Numbered from the stretch's first letter, positions 9,222 to 18,981 are shown. The stretch: 64,000 nucleotides of DNA from Herminiimonas sp. (GCA_028292265.1 JAQGMR010000006.1:124001-188000), one strand, 5' to 3'. Notes: generated by a model not told the origin, from the letters alone. Program-made: numbers and translations.

Positions 9222-11204
9222 ATGGCAGACATCGAGTCGTTGAAGCAGGAAAACCGGGTGTTTAATCCGCCCGCCGAACTTGCAAGGAATGCGGCCATTC
9301 CCAGCATGGCTGTCTACAACGCGATGTGCGCCGAAGCCGAACGCGACTACGAAGGGTTCTGGGCCAAACTGGCGCGCGAAAATATTGAATGGCACAAGCC
9401 GTTTACCAAGGTGCTCGACGAATCGCAGGCGCCGTTCTACAAATGGTTTGAGGATGGCGAACTCAACGTCTCGTACAACTGCCTCGACCGCAACCTCAAG
9501 AACGGTAACGCCGACAAGACCGCCATCATCTTCGAATCCGATGGCGGCGAAGTTACACCGCTGACCTACCGCCAACTGCATGAGAAGGTCTGCCGCTTCG
9601 CTAACGGGCTCAAGTCGCTTGGCATCAAGAAGGGTGACCGCGTCGTCATTTACATGCCGATGTCGGTAGAAGGCGTCGCCGCCATGCAGGCCTGCGCCCG
9701 CATTGGCGCCACCCACTCAGTCGTGTTCGGTGGCTTCTCGGCGAAGTCGCTCCAGGAACGCATCATCGATGCCGGCGCGGTGGCGGTCATCACCGCTGAC
9801 GAACAGGTACGGGGTGGCAAGCAGCTTCCGCTGAAGGCAATCGTCGATGAAGCGCTCGCGCTTGGCGGCTGTGAAGCGATCCGCAATGTCGTTGTCTACC
9901 GACGCACTGGCGGCAACATCAAGTTCCTGCAGGGCCGCGACTTGTGGCTGCACGAGCTTCTGGAAACGCAGTCAGCCGAGTGTGAACCGGAATGGGTGAG
10001 CGCCGAGCATCCGCTCTTCATACTTTATACATCGGGTTCCACCGGCAAGCCGAAAGGCGTGCAGCATTCGTCGGGCGGCTACCTGCTGTGGGCTGCGTTG
10101 ACGATGAAGTGGACCTTTGACATCAAGCCGACCGACGTGTTCTGGTGCACCGCCGACATCGGCTGGGTTACCGGCCACAGCTACATTACGTATGGCCCGC
10201 TTGCTGTCGGCGCTACCGAGATCGTGTTCGAAGGCATACCGACCTATCCAAACGCCGGTCGTTTCTGGGACATGATCCAGAAGCACAAGACAAGCATTTT
10301 CTACACCGCGCCCACTGCCATTCGCTCGCTCATCAAGGCCGCTGAAGCCGACGCGAAGGTCCATCCGTCACAGTATGATTTGTCGAGCCTGCGCATACTC
10401 GGCTCGGTTGGTGAGCCAATCAATCCAGAAGCCTGGATGTGGTACTACAAGAATATCGGCGGCGAGAGATGCCCGGTCACGGACACCTTTTGGCAAACCG
10501 AAACCGGCGGGCACATGATTTCGCCCCTGCCGGGCGCTACGCCAATGGTGCCGGGGTCATGCACCTTGCCGCTGCCTGGCATCATGACCGCGATCGTCGA
10601 CGAAACCGGCGGCGACCTGCCAAACGGGCAGGGCGGCATCCTCGTGGTCAAGCGGCCGTGGCCCTCCATGATTCGCACGATATGGAATGATCCAGAGCGC
10701 TTCATCAAGAGTTATTTTCCGGAAGAACTGGGCGGCAAAACCTACCTCGCCGGCGACGGCGCGATTCGCAACAAGGAGACCGGCTACTACACCATCACGG
10801 GCCGCATCGATGACGTGCTTAACGTTTCGGGCCACCGCATGGGGACGATGGAAATCGAATCCGCATTGGTCGCAAACCCGATCGTGGCCGAGGCCGCCGT
10901 GGTCGGCAAACCGGACGCAACGACTGGCGAATCCATCTGCGCTTTCGTGGTCCTGAAGCGCACCCGGCCGACCGGCGACGAAGCGAAGCAGATTGCCAAG
11001 GAACTGCGCGACTGGGTAGCGAAGGAGATCGGCCCGATCGCCAAGCCGAAGGAAATCCGGTTCGGTGACAATCTGCCGAAGACAAGGTCGGGCAAGATCA
11101 TGCGTCGTTTGCTGCGCGTGCTGGCCAAGGGCGAAGAGATTACGCAGGATATTTCGACTTTGGAGAACCCGGCGATTCTGGATCAGTTGAAGCAGGCGCA
11201 GTAG
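9222..11204 (+). CDS. acs: Acetyl-CoA synthetase (AMP-forming)
   Basis: A 660-residue enzyme that activates acetate to acetyl-CoA through acetyl-AMP. Visible motifs are the P-loop-like [11 protein letters not shown], the adenylation core [10 protein letters not shown], the hinge region [14 protein letters not shown], and the C-terminal [10 protein letters not shown], whose lysine is the usual acetylation-regulated catalytic residue. Length agrees with E. coli Acs (652). The start at 9222 is chosen because AGGAGA precedes it; a longer frame from 9138 lacks this and adds non-conserved residues. It is divergent from the fumarase-murI pair. No reliable promoter was assigned. Confidence 0.96.
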   Translation: MADIESLKQENRVFNPPAELARNAAIPSMAVYNAMCAEAERDYEGFWAKLARENIEWHKPFTKVLDESQAPFYKWFEDGELNVSYNCLDRNLKNGNADKTAIIFESDGGEVTPLTYRQLHEKVCRFANGLKSLGIKKGDRVVIYMPMSVEGVAAMQACARIGATHSVVFGGFSAKSLQERIIDAGAVAVITADEQVRGGKQLPLKAIVDEALALGGCEAIRNVVVYRRTGGNIKFLQGRDLWLHELLETQSAECEPEWVSAEHPLFILYTSGSTGKPKGVQHSSGGYLLWAALTMKWTFDIKPTDVFWCTADIGWVTGHSYITYGPLAVGATEIVFEGIPTYPNAGRFWDMIQKHKTSIFYTAPTAIRSLIKAAEADAKVHPSQYDLSSLRILGSVGEPINPEAWMWYYKNIGGERCPVTDTFWQTETGGHMISPLPGATPMVPGSCTLPLPGIMTAIVDETGGDLPNGQGGILVVKRPWPSMIRTIWNDPERFIKSYFPEELGGKTYLAGDGAIRNKETGYYTITGRIDDVLNVSGHRMGTMEIESALVANPIVAEAAVVGKPDATTGESICAFVVLKRTRPTGDEAKQIAKELRDWVAKEIGPIAKPKEIRFGDNLPKTRSGKIMRRLLRVLAKGEEITQDISTLENPAILDQLKQAQ

Positions 11205-11359
11205 GGCGGGGGCGCGGCTTGGCTGCGCGGGCACAGGTACTGGCGTTAGGAAATGCCAGCCATGATTCGCTACCGGGCGGCCGTCCCTTCACAGGGCGTT
11301 AAGGCGAATCTCTTGCGCCTCGTCACCGCTTTCTCAGTCGCCGACCCTGAAAACTTTGC

Positions 11360-11365
11360 TATAAT
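11360..11365 (+). promoter_or_regulatory. -10 element for tRNA-Ser
   Basis: A perfect TATAAT lies 46 bases before the mature tRNA-Ser. No convincing -35 hexamer is present at the right spacing. Confidence 0.55.
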
Positions 11366-11410
11366 CTGCCGCTTCGCGAAACGCCGGCCGTTTCCGACTG
11401 CAGTACAGCA

Positions 11411-11501
11411 GGAGAGATGGATGAGCGGTTTAAGTCGCACGCCTGGAAAGCGTGTATAGGTTCATAGCCTATCCGGGGTTCGAATCCCCGTCTCTCCGCC
11501 A
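11411..11501 (+). tRNA. tRNA-Ser (GGA anticodon)
   Basis: A class II tRNA of 91 bases with a long variable arm. The acceptor stem is GGAGAGA/TCTCTCC, the anticodon stem-loop GCCTGGAAAGC gives GGA, and the T-arm is GGGGTTCGAATCCCC. GCCA is encoded at the 3' end. Confidence 0.97.
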
Positions 11502-11532
11502 ACGACCTGTTTTGAGAAGTCCGAAAACGTTC

Positions 11533-11572
11533 AAAAAACCCGCCTCAAGCCTGGTGCTGACGCGGGTTTTTT
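11533..11572 (+). terminator. Rho-independent terminator after tRNA-Ser
   Basis: AAAAAACCCGC and GCGGGTTTTTT form a long A/T-flanked stem 32 bases after the tRNA. A degraded look-alike of this segment recurs near 12907. Confidence 0.85.
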
Positions 11573-11780
11573 GTTTTCAAGCGATTTTGCGGTTCGATAG
11601 CATCCGGAGCTTTAACGGGTACTTTTGCGGATATCGATCTTGTGCCGTTTAGGACGCACTCGCGAATGCCTAAGCATGCAGCGACCTAGACGGACATCCA
11701 GCCGCGCTCCGCGAAGCCGAAAGGATTTCGATTCCGCTTTCAAAGTTGCGTACGAGGTCGGAATTCCCAAACCACACAAT

Positions 11781-12632
11781 TTAGTCGTTCCGCTGGAAAA
11801 CGAACTCATTACACGCGAGTCCACCGCTGGTCTTCAATATTTTTAAGGTGTACCCACGAACTTTGTAGAAGTCGAATATTTGTTCGGGTCTAGAAACTTC
11901 AAACGGAAAGCCGCCAATCCAATCCACCTTGTCATGCCACCAGCTCATTCCCCGGTCTTTGCTGTAGTTAGCGATATTCCGGAAGTACACCTGAGGTTCT
12001 CTTCTAACCACATGAATTGCAAGCGACCTAAGCTCCATCGGAATGCATACTAGTACGGCGAAGCTTAATTTGAGGTAGGGAGGCAATCGGTTATATATCT
12101 TCTTGACGGTGTGCCACCGCTTGGATGCCCCACCCTGGTCATTATAAAGTGATATGAAAAGCTTTCCGTGAGGCGCGACGTTTTCAGTTATGTTTTCCAA
12201 TGCAGTCCATAAGTCGCCCGTGTGATGGAGCACACCCCAAGAATACACAACGTCAAACTTACCCAAGCTCCGCAAGAAGGCTTTGTCAAGCACAGAGCCG
12301 GCCTCTATCTTCCAGTTATCGTCATTACAGAAATATCGCGCCTTTAGCTCCTTAGTGCACCCTACGGATTCTGGATCGTAATCAAAGGAATGTACCTTTG
12401 CACCCAACCTTAGAGCTGCGAGGGAAAACAGGCCGCTCCCGCTTCCAATGTCTAAAAATGCCTTGTTCCGTAAATCATCAATCTCCAGGCGCGCTTTTAA
12501 GCTGTCAACGGCTTGCTTGATCCGTTCCTCATTAAGAACATTTAGGAAATGAGCCCAGTTCTGACCAAATGAAAATCGATCGCCGTGCGCGACCTCCTGG
12601 CTGTGATTCCCGATTGCATCCATGGTTTTCAT
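11781..12632 (-). CDS. Class I SAM-dependent methyltransferase
   Basis: A 283-residue protein with the SAM-binding motif I in FLDIGSGSGLFSLAALRLG (residues about 59-77), an acidic strand end (SFDYDPES) and the motif DVVYSWGVLHHTGDLW. The C-terminal segment (WWHDKVDWIGGFPFEV, then GGLACNEFVFQR) resembles methyltransferases found in O-antigen or glycan clusters. The base composition is clearly more AT-rich than its neighbours and it lies directly behind a tRNA gene, both signs of horizontal acquisition. Its substrate is unknown. A second ATG (residue 4) is equally possible as start. Confidence 0.85.
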   Translation of the reverse strand: MKTMDAIGNHSQEVAHGDRFSFGQNWAHFLNVLNEERIKQAVDSLKARLEIDDLRNKAFLDIGSGSGLFSLAALRLGAKVHSFDYDPESVGCTKELKARYFCNDDNWKIEAGSVLDKAFLRSLGKFDVVYSWGVLHHTGDLWTALENITENVAPHGKLFISLYNDQGGASKRWHTVKKIYNRLPPYLKLSFAVLVCIPMELRSLAIHVVRREPQVYFRNIANYSKDRGMSWWHDKVDWIGGFPFEVSRPEQIFDFYKVRGYTLKILKTSGGLACNEFVFQRND

Positions 12633-13009
12633 AAGCGGCTCGCTCAGGAACGTGAACGCTGGGTGAGTCTGAGCGTCCGATGGCTAATAAAACGGTGTCC
12701 CAGTTTCAGCCCCTGGAGCTTATGAATATTGAGTTTCGTCAAAACGCCTCGCGAGCACGTTTCATTTCGGCATTGGCACAATCCTGCCGGCCTATTCATT
12801 ACATTGGGGGGAAAGGATTCGCCTAGTTACAGCAGGTTGCGTCGATCGATTGCGGCCGGACCTAGAACCGGTATGGGCGAGCGCGACTGGAGATGCAGTA
12901 ACATCAAGAACCCGCCTCAAGCTTGGCCGACGTGGTTTTTGTTTTTTGCGAATTCGCACTACGTCGAGGCGTGCTACTGAGGGTACTGATTACTTCGAGG
13001 CTAAACCGC
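12633..13009. other. Intergenic region with degraded terminator copy
   Basis: No credible gene. Near 12907-12946 a segment reading AACCCGCCTCAAGCTTGG followed by T-rich DNA closely resembles the tRNA-Ser terminator at 11533, with a weakened stem. Confidence 0.5.
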
Positions 13010-14035
13010 CTACTGATGAATAGGCCCTTCAGCCCCGGCATCGTTCGTGGAAACCGCTCGGTCCACAGAGGCCACATGAACAACCGGTTTCCCTTTCTGC
13101 ACTTGCGGCATGATTGGCCTGAGTGTGGTCGCAGCTGGGACGTGGAACTTGAACAGTTTCATGGTTCGAACGATAAGGTCGCGATGTGCTGTCGGCGTGT
13201 CTCCATACCATCCTTCAAGATACTCCCGAAAGCTTTTGGCCTCCTGAGTACGTTGGAGATTGAGAAAGCTCACAGCGCGCCAGTCCCGATTTTGCTCAAG
13301 TATCGGTAAAAATAGCATTGCCACAATCTCATTCTTATTACGCAGATAGGGGTTGCCCAGTAGCGAACTTCGATTCTGCTGGAACCATTGTGGAAGCGAT
13401 GTATTTGGCGGAAGCTGACGATGACTATCACTCAAGGCCCGCTGCGTAAATCGCGCCAGTTCGGGACCAGAAGACACCCACTCACCTCTTGGCGCAGCCT
13501 CCTTCCAGCCTGTCGACAATCGCTTCAAGTTGTAAAGCGACACTGTCTCGCACATCATCTCTTCGAACCACTGATGCCGTGCTCCCTGAGGAGAACGGTG
13601 GTTCTCATAATTGGCAAGGACATGAAAAAGCTCATGAGAAAATTCGTAGATGTATTCGCCCCAATTCCTTCCCTTCGCAGCAAGTAGAATACGGTACTGG
13701 TTTTCTGGCCCTTTCTCGTACAACACGACCGGTCTAAGACTGGACGAAGAAACCTCAATGGACGCAATCCTCCTGTTTGGGAAATGCGTCAGCATCTCGG
13801 CAGTGATTTCGTTAAGCAGTATTTCAATTTCTTCGGGTTTCGCATCGCCCCAGTCGCCGTTGGCGACATGGATTGAATAGTCCCGCTTATCCTGTGACAC
13901 TGTGCTTCGTTTCAGAACAGGGGACGGGTGCTTCAACTCGCTGGCCCGTCCGTGCGATGCCGAGAAGGTGAGCAATAACGAAGTCGCTAGCGCAATGCGT
14001 TTCATATTCCAGCCTGCGTGAAAACTGAATTTCAT
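13010..14035 (-). CDS. Secreted HExxH putative zinc metallopeptidase
   Basis: A 341-residue protein with an N-terminal signal sequence (MKRIALATSLLLTF, cleavage probably after HGRA near residue 31). Residues 134-138 read HELFH, a zinc-metallopeptidase HExxH motif. About twenty residues later WFEEMMCE supplies glutamates (158, 159, 163) suitable as a third, gluzincin-type ligand. The rest does not match a family I recognise; it ends in a non-conserved tail. The start at 14035 has AAGGAG just upstream; the ATG at 14005 would give a shorter signal peptide and is a real alternative. It is likely periplasmic. Peptidase activity is inference from the motif. Confidence 0.75.
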   Translation of the reverse strand: MKFSFHAGWNMKRIALATSLLLTFSASHGRASELKHPSPVLKRSTVSQDKRDYSIHVANGDWGDAKPEEIEILLNEITAEMLTHFPNRRIASIEVSSSSLRPVVLYEKGPENQYRILLAAKGRNWGEYIYEFSHELFHVLANYENHRSPQGARHQWFEEMMCETVSLYNLKRLSTGWKEAAPRGEWVSSGPELARFTQRALSDSHRQLPPNTSLPQWFQQNRSSLLGNPYLRNKNEIVAMLFLPILEQNRDWRAVSFLNLQRTQEAKSFREYLEGWYGDTPTAHRDLIVRTMKLFKFHVPAATTLRPIMPQVQKGKPVVHVASVDRAVSTNDAGAEGPIHQ

Positions 14036-14432
14036 TTTGCTCCTTTCCTTGCCCCCGTCAAGCAAGTGGCGCCTAGATCAGACATGCAAAAATTGTTCCG
14101 GGCGTGAACTGGAGTCGCACCCAAATTGGATCGGATCTCGAAATAGTGGGGGGTACACAAACCGTGATCGGTTAATTGCTGACAAGCCTGTTCCAGCATC
14201 CGCGATTTCCTCCTTTCATCAAAGCTGTTGCGGATTAAGGCATGGCGCAAGTTCCGATCCATTCTTTCCGACCGATCATTGTGGAATCAAATTAGCTGTA
14301 TAGACTGCCACGGTAGGCTGTGTTTTGTAGATGAGCCCAACCGAAATAGCGTGACTCACCCAGGCAATGCATCAAGGGCCGCATGTCCGTCCGGACCGCC
14401 CCTAGTCCTACATGACTTTTTTGGGGACTGAA
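14036..14432. other. Divergent intergenic region
   Basis: Lies between the leftward HExxH gene and the rightward small exported protein. No coding frame or RNA recognised. Confidence 0.5.
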
Positions 14433-14774
14433 ATGAAATCCACATCCACGATTAAATCTTTGGCAGCGCTGGCAATGCTGGCGACCGCTGGTTTCGCGTC
14501 GGCGGACGTCGGCACGCGTGATGGATCTGATCAATTTAGCGACTTCAGATCCAGCCGAACGCGGGCAGAAGTGCAAGATGAAATTATGAACGGGGGAAGC
14601 CAGGGCGCAGCCGAAAGCAGCCGGATCACTTCTGACGAGGCAAATACTGGCGCCTACGGCGTGGCTGGTTCACGCTATTCCTCACGGCCCGAGAGCAAAG
14701 ACGTTGGCGGTCAAGCGACCAATAGCAATGGCCGCCCTGCCTGGAACCCGTCCTACATATATTTCGGAAGTTGA
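14433..14774 (+). CDS. Small exported protein, DUF4148-like
   Basis: A protein of 113 residues starting MKSTSTIKSLAALAML, with a signal peptide ending at GFASA. The mature part begins with a short SRTRAEVQDEI segment, reminiscent of DUF4148 periplasmic proteins of Burkholderiales. The remainder is Ser/Gly-rich and probably disordered. The start at the second ATG gives a canonical signal peptide; an upstream ATG at 14412 only adds seven residues. Function is unknown. Confidence 0.6.
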   Translation: MKSTSTIKSLAALAMLATAGFASADVGTRDGSDQFSDFRSSRTRAEVQDEIMNGGSQGAAESSRITSDEANTGAYGVAGSRYSSRPESKDVGGQATNSNGRPAWNPSYIYFGS

Positions 14775-15410
14775 ACGCTAACCTTGCCAGTGGCTTGCGC
14801 CGCTGGTGGTTCGAGTCGAGTGCGTCCCAGACACTCGCGAAAGGCCTTGGCCGACCATAACAGCGTAATTGGTCGGGCATGGCTGCACTGCGCATGGCGA
14901 CCCGCCCGGGTCGGCCACTGGGCATTCGTGCATCACAATTCCTCAATAATTGCGTCTGCACCTGCGCCTCCCGCCGTGCCAAATGCGATGCGGTCGCCAC
15001 GGAAGGTAGGGGCGGTTTCTGCGTGCCTTCGTCCAGCCGGTTAGCCTGCCGGGGCTCGCTGCTTGGTGGGGTGCCGCGCCCTCCTGCGGTGGTGGCATCG
15101 GTGGGCCGCGGCTGACCTCGATTTCTCGATGCTGCCGGACCGGCCCCTGTCGCCAATGGCGGTCGACGGCTTCGTGGCCAATACGCGACGCCCCCACAAT
15201 GCTCCTCGTTCGAGGCGCTTCCCAGATTTCTGTCAGGCCCAGAAAGTCATGCTAGTTGAAGTAGTGTCCAGATAGTGAACAGCGCTGCCGCGCAATCCGC
15301 GAGTTCAATTACACTATTTTTCAATCTGCATATCTGCATATCTGCATATCTGCGTATCTGCGTATCCGCCCGTCTCCGAATGGGCTCGTCAAATTGGGAA
15401 GCGAGAAATC
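14775..15410. other. 636-base region without a recognised gene
   Basis: Frames on both strands are open for 80-170 codons but have low-complexity Arg/Pro-rich translations, as expected from GC-rich non-coding DNA or decayed sequence. The last part contains an 8-bp tandem repeat (15324-15371). I do not recognise an insertion-sequence remnant. Confidence 0.4.
15324..15371. repeat. Tandem 8-bp repeat (ATCTGCAT)
   Basis: Five copies of ATCTGCAT or ATCTGCGT, plus a degenerate sixth (ATCCGCCC), in direct array. They end about 40 bases before the start of the FAH-family gene and so lie where a promoter would be expected. Confidence 0.85.
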
Positions 15411-16403
15411 ATGAAGTTGGCATCATTAAAGTCGGGACGGGACGGCGAACTGCTCGTCGTGAGCAAGGATCTGCGCACCGCGGTGAAGTCGGGGTCGATC
15501 GCACCGACAATGCAATATGCCCTCGATAACTGGGATGCCGTGCATCCGCAGTTGGAAAGCTTGTACCAAGCCCTCAATCTGGGGCGGGCAAGCGACGCGT
15601 TTCCGTTCGATATGAATTCGCTTGCAGCCCCATTGCCGCGGTCTTACCAGTATCTGGATGGCGCGGCCTACGCGAGCCACATTCAGCGCAACCGCGCGGC
15701 ACGCGGCGAGGCCGTGCCGGACGATTTTTTCCAGAAGCCGCTCGTCTATCAAGGAATTTCCCACGGATTCATGGCATGGAATGAGGACGTGCGGCTGCCA
15801 AGCGACGACCTGGGCATCGATTTCGAAGCGGAGATTGCCGCAATCACCGACGACGTGCCGATGGGTGTAACCGCGGAGCAGGCCGGCAAGCACATCCGCC
15901 TGTTCGTGCTGTTGAACGACGTTTCATTGCGCAGTTTGATACCGGCGGAACTGAAACGTAGCTTCGGCTTCTTGACAGGAAAACCCGCATCCAGCATGGG
16001 GCCGATTGCGGTGACGCCCGATGAACTCGGCGACCTGTGGGATGGAAGCCTTGTGTCTGGCATCATGCAATGCTGGGTGCGCGGAGAGCTGGTTGGGAAG
16101 ATCAACACCGGCATCGATACGCCTTTCCATTACGGCGACCTGATCGCACATGTGGCGCAGACCCGCAACTTCGAGCCCGGCACGCTGGTCGCTCTGGGGA
16201 CGGTCTCGAATGAAGACGAGTCCGTCGGATGTGGCTGTATTGGCGAGATCCGGGCACTTGAAATACTGAAAACCGGAAAGGCCGTAACACCTTTCTTCAA
16301 GTTCGGCGATGGCGTGCGGATTGAACACTTCGACCGCGATGGAAATTCGCTTTTCGGTTGGATTGATCAACGATTCATGGCCGCCACGCCGGTCGAATCC
16401 TGA
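15411..16403 (+). CDS. Fumarylacetoacetate hydrolase family protein
   Basis: A 330-residue FAH-superfamily enzyme, cytoplasmic, of the kind that cleaves or hydrates C-C bonds in ring-cleavage products. The central YQGISHGFMAWNEDVRLP and GIDFEAEIAAITDDVP match the metal-binding core: the Glu pair in FEAEIA and the Asp in TDD are likely Mg ligands. A C-terminal SNEDESVGCGCIGEIRALE follows. GGAAGCGAG precedes the ATG. It is followed after about 60 bases by a VOC protein, and both converge on an IclR regulator, so they probably belong to one aromatic degradation unit. The true substrate cannot be told. Confidence 0.88.
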   Translation: MKLASLKSGRDGELLVVSKDLRTAVKSGSIAPTMQYALDNWDAVHPQLESLYQALNLGRASDAFPFDMNSLAAPLPRSYQYLDGAAYASHIQRNRAARGEAVPDDFFQKPLVYQGISHGFMAWNEDVRLPSDDLGIDFEAEIAAITDDVPMGVTAEQAGKHIRLFVLLNDVSLRSLIPAELKRSFGFLTGKPASSMGPIAVTPDELGDLWDGSLVSGIMQCWVRGELVGKINTGIDTPFHYGDLIAHVAQTRNFEPGTLVALGTVSNEDESVGCGCIGEIRALEILKTGKAVTPFFKFGDGVRIEHFDRDGNSLFGWIDQRFMAATPVES

Positions 16404-16465
16404 GCACGCGCGCTGCCGTTTGCGTCTCGTAAAAACGATTCTATAAAAAATATACAGGAGGCCCT

Positions 16466-17020
16466 ATGCTCTGCAAAAGCTTGCATCATGCCGCGTTTCG
16501 CTGCAGGGATGCGCGGGAAACCGTCGATTTCTATACCAATGTGTTGGGCCTGAAATTCATCCATGCGATGGGCGAAGACCATGTGCCGTCGACCGGAAAA
16601 TACAGCCCGCATATCCACATTTTCTTCGAGATGGAAGATGGCAGCTGCATTGCGTTCTTTGAATTGCCGAAAGATGCCGGCAGCCTTTCCGGACGTGATC
16701 CCGAAACGCCGGATTGGGTGCAGCACTTTGCCTTCCGGGTTGCGGACGAGGCCACGCTGCTGAAAGCCAAGGCAGACATGGAAGCCAAAGGCATCAGTGT
16801 GCTTGGTCCAACCAACCACGATGATTTTCTGCTTTCAATTTATTTCTTCGACCCTTCAGGGCATCGCCTTGAGCTCAGCGTCCACACGGCGTCTCAAGCC
16901 CAAGACCGGGAATTCCGTGCCGAGGCAATGGATGTGCTGAACCTGTGGGACCAAACCCACGACTGGTCGCAACGGGCCAAGCTCTTCGGCGGCACAACCG
17001 GATACCAGCGCAAAACTTGA
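16466..17020 (+). CDS. VOC family protein (glyoxalase/dioxygenase fold)
   Basis: A 184-residue vicinal-oxygen-chelate protein. It has two beta-alpha-beta-beta-beta modules, with probable metal ligands at His7 or His8 (LHHAAF), Glu in CIAFFELP, His in VQHFAFRV and Glu in GHRLELSV. The full ligand set suggests an active metalloenzyme, either a lactoylglutathione lyase-like or a small ring-cleavage type enzyme. AGGAGG lies just before the ATG. It shares an apparent transcription unit with the FAH-family gene upstream and is convergent with the IclR gene (7 bases apart). Exact reaction unknown. Confidence 0.85.
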   Translation: MLCKSLHHAAFRCRDARETVDFYTNVLGLKFIHAMGEDHVPSTGKYSPHIHIFFEMEDGSCIAFFELPKDAGSLSGRDPETPDWVQHFAFRVADEATLLKAKADMEAKGISVLGPTNHDDFLLSIYFFDPSGHRLELSVHTASQAQDREFRAEAMDVLNLWDQTHDWSQRAKLFGGTTGYQRKT

Positions 17021-17027
17021 ATGCGCA

Positions 17028-17909
17028 TTAGCGCTCAATGAACGCGGGACTCAAGTCCCGAATCGCCTTTTCGATCCGGACGATTTGTTCCTTCAACAGC
17101 TGGGCGATTTGCCTGCGGCGCTGCGCGCCCATGCGCGAATCAATGGCACCGACACTGATTGCGCCGATGGGGCGGCGCATGGAGTCATGGAATGGCATGC
17201 CGAGCGCCGTAACGCCGAGCGTGACGCGGTTCTTGACAAGTGCATAGCCGGCGCTGCGGGTGCCGGCGATGGCTTCGCGCTGTTGCTGCACATCGAGCTT
17301 GCCGAAGTCTGGCAGACGCGGGGCAGTCGCTTGCAATATCCGTTCATGCTCTTCGTCACTGCATGCCGCCAGAATGGCCAAGCCGCCAGCGCCCACGCCA
17401 AGCGGTCGACGGCTGCCAATTTCCAGCGTGATCGTCCGGATTGGAAACGATCCTTCAATACGATCAATGCACACCGCATCGAACCCGCTGCGCATGACGA
17501 AGTACGAGGTGTCTTCGGTCTCGCCGCTCAACTTTTCCAGGACAGGCCGGCAAACGTGGCGCAGGTCAAAGATTTCGGCCGCAGCAAGTCCCAGTTCATA
17601 GGCGACAGGGCCGAGAAGATAGCGACGCGATTCCTCATGCTGCGAAATCAGGCCCTCGTTATTGAGCTGCTTCAGCAGGCGATGCACTGTGGGATGCGGG
17701 AGGGCGCTGCGCGCCGAAATTTCGGTCAGGGCCAAGCCGCGCTTGCCGGCGGTTGCGAGCAGACGCAGTAATAGATTGGCACGTCGTATAGTCCCGATAT
17801 CGTCCCGGACAGGTGGCGTGATCGGCGGTCTGGAAGTTGGCAATGGCAGGTAACTGATGGTGAAGGATCGATTAACTCTCTGTCCATTATACGGAAAAGC
17901 GCTACGCAA
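17028..17909 (-). CDS. IclR family transcriptional regulator
   Basis: A protein of up to 293 residues. The N-terminal winged helix-turn-helix (RRANLLLRLLATAGKRGLAL, LPHPTVHRLLKQL) is followed by the IclR effector domain containing ICIDRIEGS-like and RPLGVGAGGLAILA segments. IclR proteins usually sense an organic acid or aromatic and control adjacent catabolic genes. It is divergent from the Bug gene at 18016 and convergent with the FAH/VOC pair, so it likely regulates this cluster. The longest frame starts at a TTG at 17909 that overlaps a TATAAT (17891-17886); the real start may be downstream. Confidence 0.9.
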   Translation of the reverse strand: MRSAFPYNGQRVNRSFTISYLPLPTSRPPITPPVRDDIGTIRRANLLLRLLATAGKRGLALTEISARSALPHPTVHRLLKQLNNEGLISQHEESRRYLLGPVAYELGLAAAEIFDLRHVCRPVLEKLSGETEDTSYFVMRSGFDAVCIDRIEGSFPIRTITLEIGSRRPLGVGAGGLAILAACSDEEHERILQATAPRLPDFGKLDVQQQREAIAGTRSAGYALVKNRVTLGVTALGMPFHDSMRRPIGAISVGAIDSRMGAQRRRQIAQLLKEQIVRIEKAIRDLSPAFIER

Positions 17910-18015
17910 AAACCCTGTGCTTTCCTATAGTAGGCAGCACCAACAGAATGGTCACTGCCCTGCCTGATACCGGCCTTTGACATCGAAGAAGTTCATCATC
18001 ACATCGAGGATCGAC

Positions 18016-18981
18016 ATGAATAATAAATGGGGACGTCTTGCTGTTAGCGCCGCCTTGGCAGTCGTGTGCATCGCGGCTCAGGCAAGCGATTATCCGAGCC
18101 GACCGATCACGCTGATGCATGGCTTTGGCGCCGGCGGCAATGCCGACGTGGTGGCAAGGATTGTTGGTGTCAAGATGCAGGAAGGGCTGAAGTCGCCAGT
18201 CCTGGTCGAGCCAAAGACCGGTGCCGGCGGCACGATTGCCAGTGCCGCGGTAGCGAAGGCGGCGCCCGACGGATACACCCTCATCATGCTGACTGGTGGC
18301 CATGCCGTGTCCGCCGCGTATCAGAAGAACTTGCCTTATCAGCCGGTCAAGGATTTCCAGATGATTTCGCTGGTTTCGACCTTTCCGTTTGTGATTGCCG
18401 TGCGCGCCGATCACCCGGCCAAGACCTTGGCCGACCTGATCGCCATGGCGAAACGCGAACCGGGAAAGCTTACATTCAGCTCTGTCGGCGTTGGCTCCAC
18501 CCAGCACCTGGTGGGGGAGTTGCTTGGCTCGGCCAGCAAGACAAAATTCCTGCACGTTCCTTACCGCGGCGGGGCTGCGCCTGTTCAGGCCGTTCTTGGC
18601 GGTGAGGTGGATATGCTGGTGGATTCAGTGACGGTTACAGTTGGCCAGGTCAAGGCAGGCAAGTTACGCGCCTTGGCAGTGACCAGCGCTGCGCCATGGC
18701 CGACATTGCCGGGCGTGCCGCCGGTGGGTGACACGCTTGCGGGCTTCGAGGTGCTGTCCTGGCTCGGCATCGCGGCACCGAAGGGCACCCCGGCCGACGT
18801 CGTGGACAAATTGAACAAGGAGATTGGGCGCGCGCTTGTGCAGCCAGACACGAAACGTGCGCTGGAGGGCGTTGGCAGCGAGCCAGCTCCAAGCACGCCA
18901 GCGAAGATGCAGGCTCTCGTGGAAAGTGAGATTGCGCGCTGGAAGAAGGTGATTGCGGAGGCGGGGATCACTCCCGAATAA
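18016..18981 (+). CDS. Bug/TctC-type TTT substrate-binding protein 1
   Basis: A periplasmic solute receptor of 321 residues. A signal peptide (MNNKWGRLAVSAALAVVC) ends near AQAS, and the mature protein begins DYPSRPITLMHGFGAGGNAD, the first ligand loop of the Bug family. KFLHVPYRGGAAPVQAVLGG in the middle corresponds to the second conserved block. GAGGA precedes the ATG. These proteins normally deliver carboxylates to a TctA/TctB permease; none is encoded nearby. It is the first gene of the unit divergent from iclR, so its expression is probably controlled by that regulator. Ligand unknown. Confidence 0.92.
   Translation: MNNKWGRLAVSAALAVVCIAAQASDYPSRPITLMHGFGAGGNADVVARIVGVKMQEGLKSPVLVEPKTGAGGTIASAAVAKAAPDGYTLIMLTGGHAVSAAYQKNLPYQPVKDFQMISLVSTFPFVIAVRADHPAKTLADLIAMAKREPGKLTFSSVGVGSTQHLVGELLGSASKTKFLHVPYRGGAAPVQAVLGGEVDMLVDSVTVTVGQVKAGKLRALAVTSAAPWPTLPGVPPVGDTLAGFEVLSWLGIAAPKGTPADVVDKLNKEIGRALVQPDTKRALEGVGSEPAPSTPAKMQALVESEIARWKKVIAEAGITPE

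Noticed and set aside
14626-15156. 176-codon minus-strand frame, possible transposase relic
   Set aside because: Arg/Pro-rich translation without any transposase motif, and no inverted repeats at the edges.
17886-17891. TATAAT on the minus strand near the IclR start
   Set aside because: No usable -35 at proper spacing and it would lie inside the longest coding frame; mentioned only as a caution on the start.
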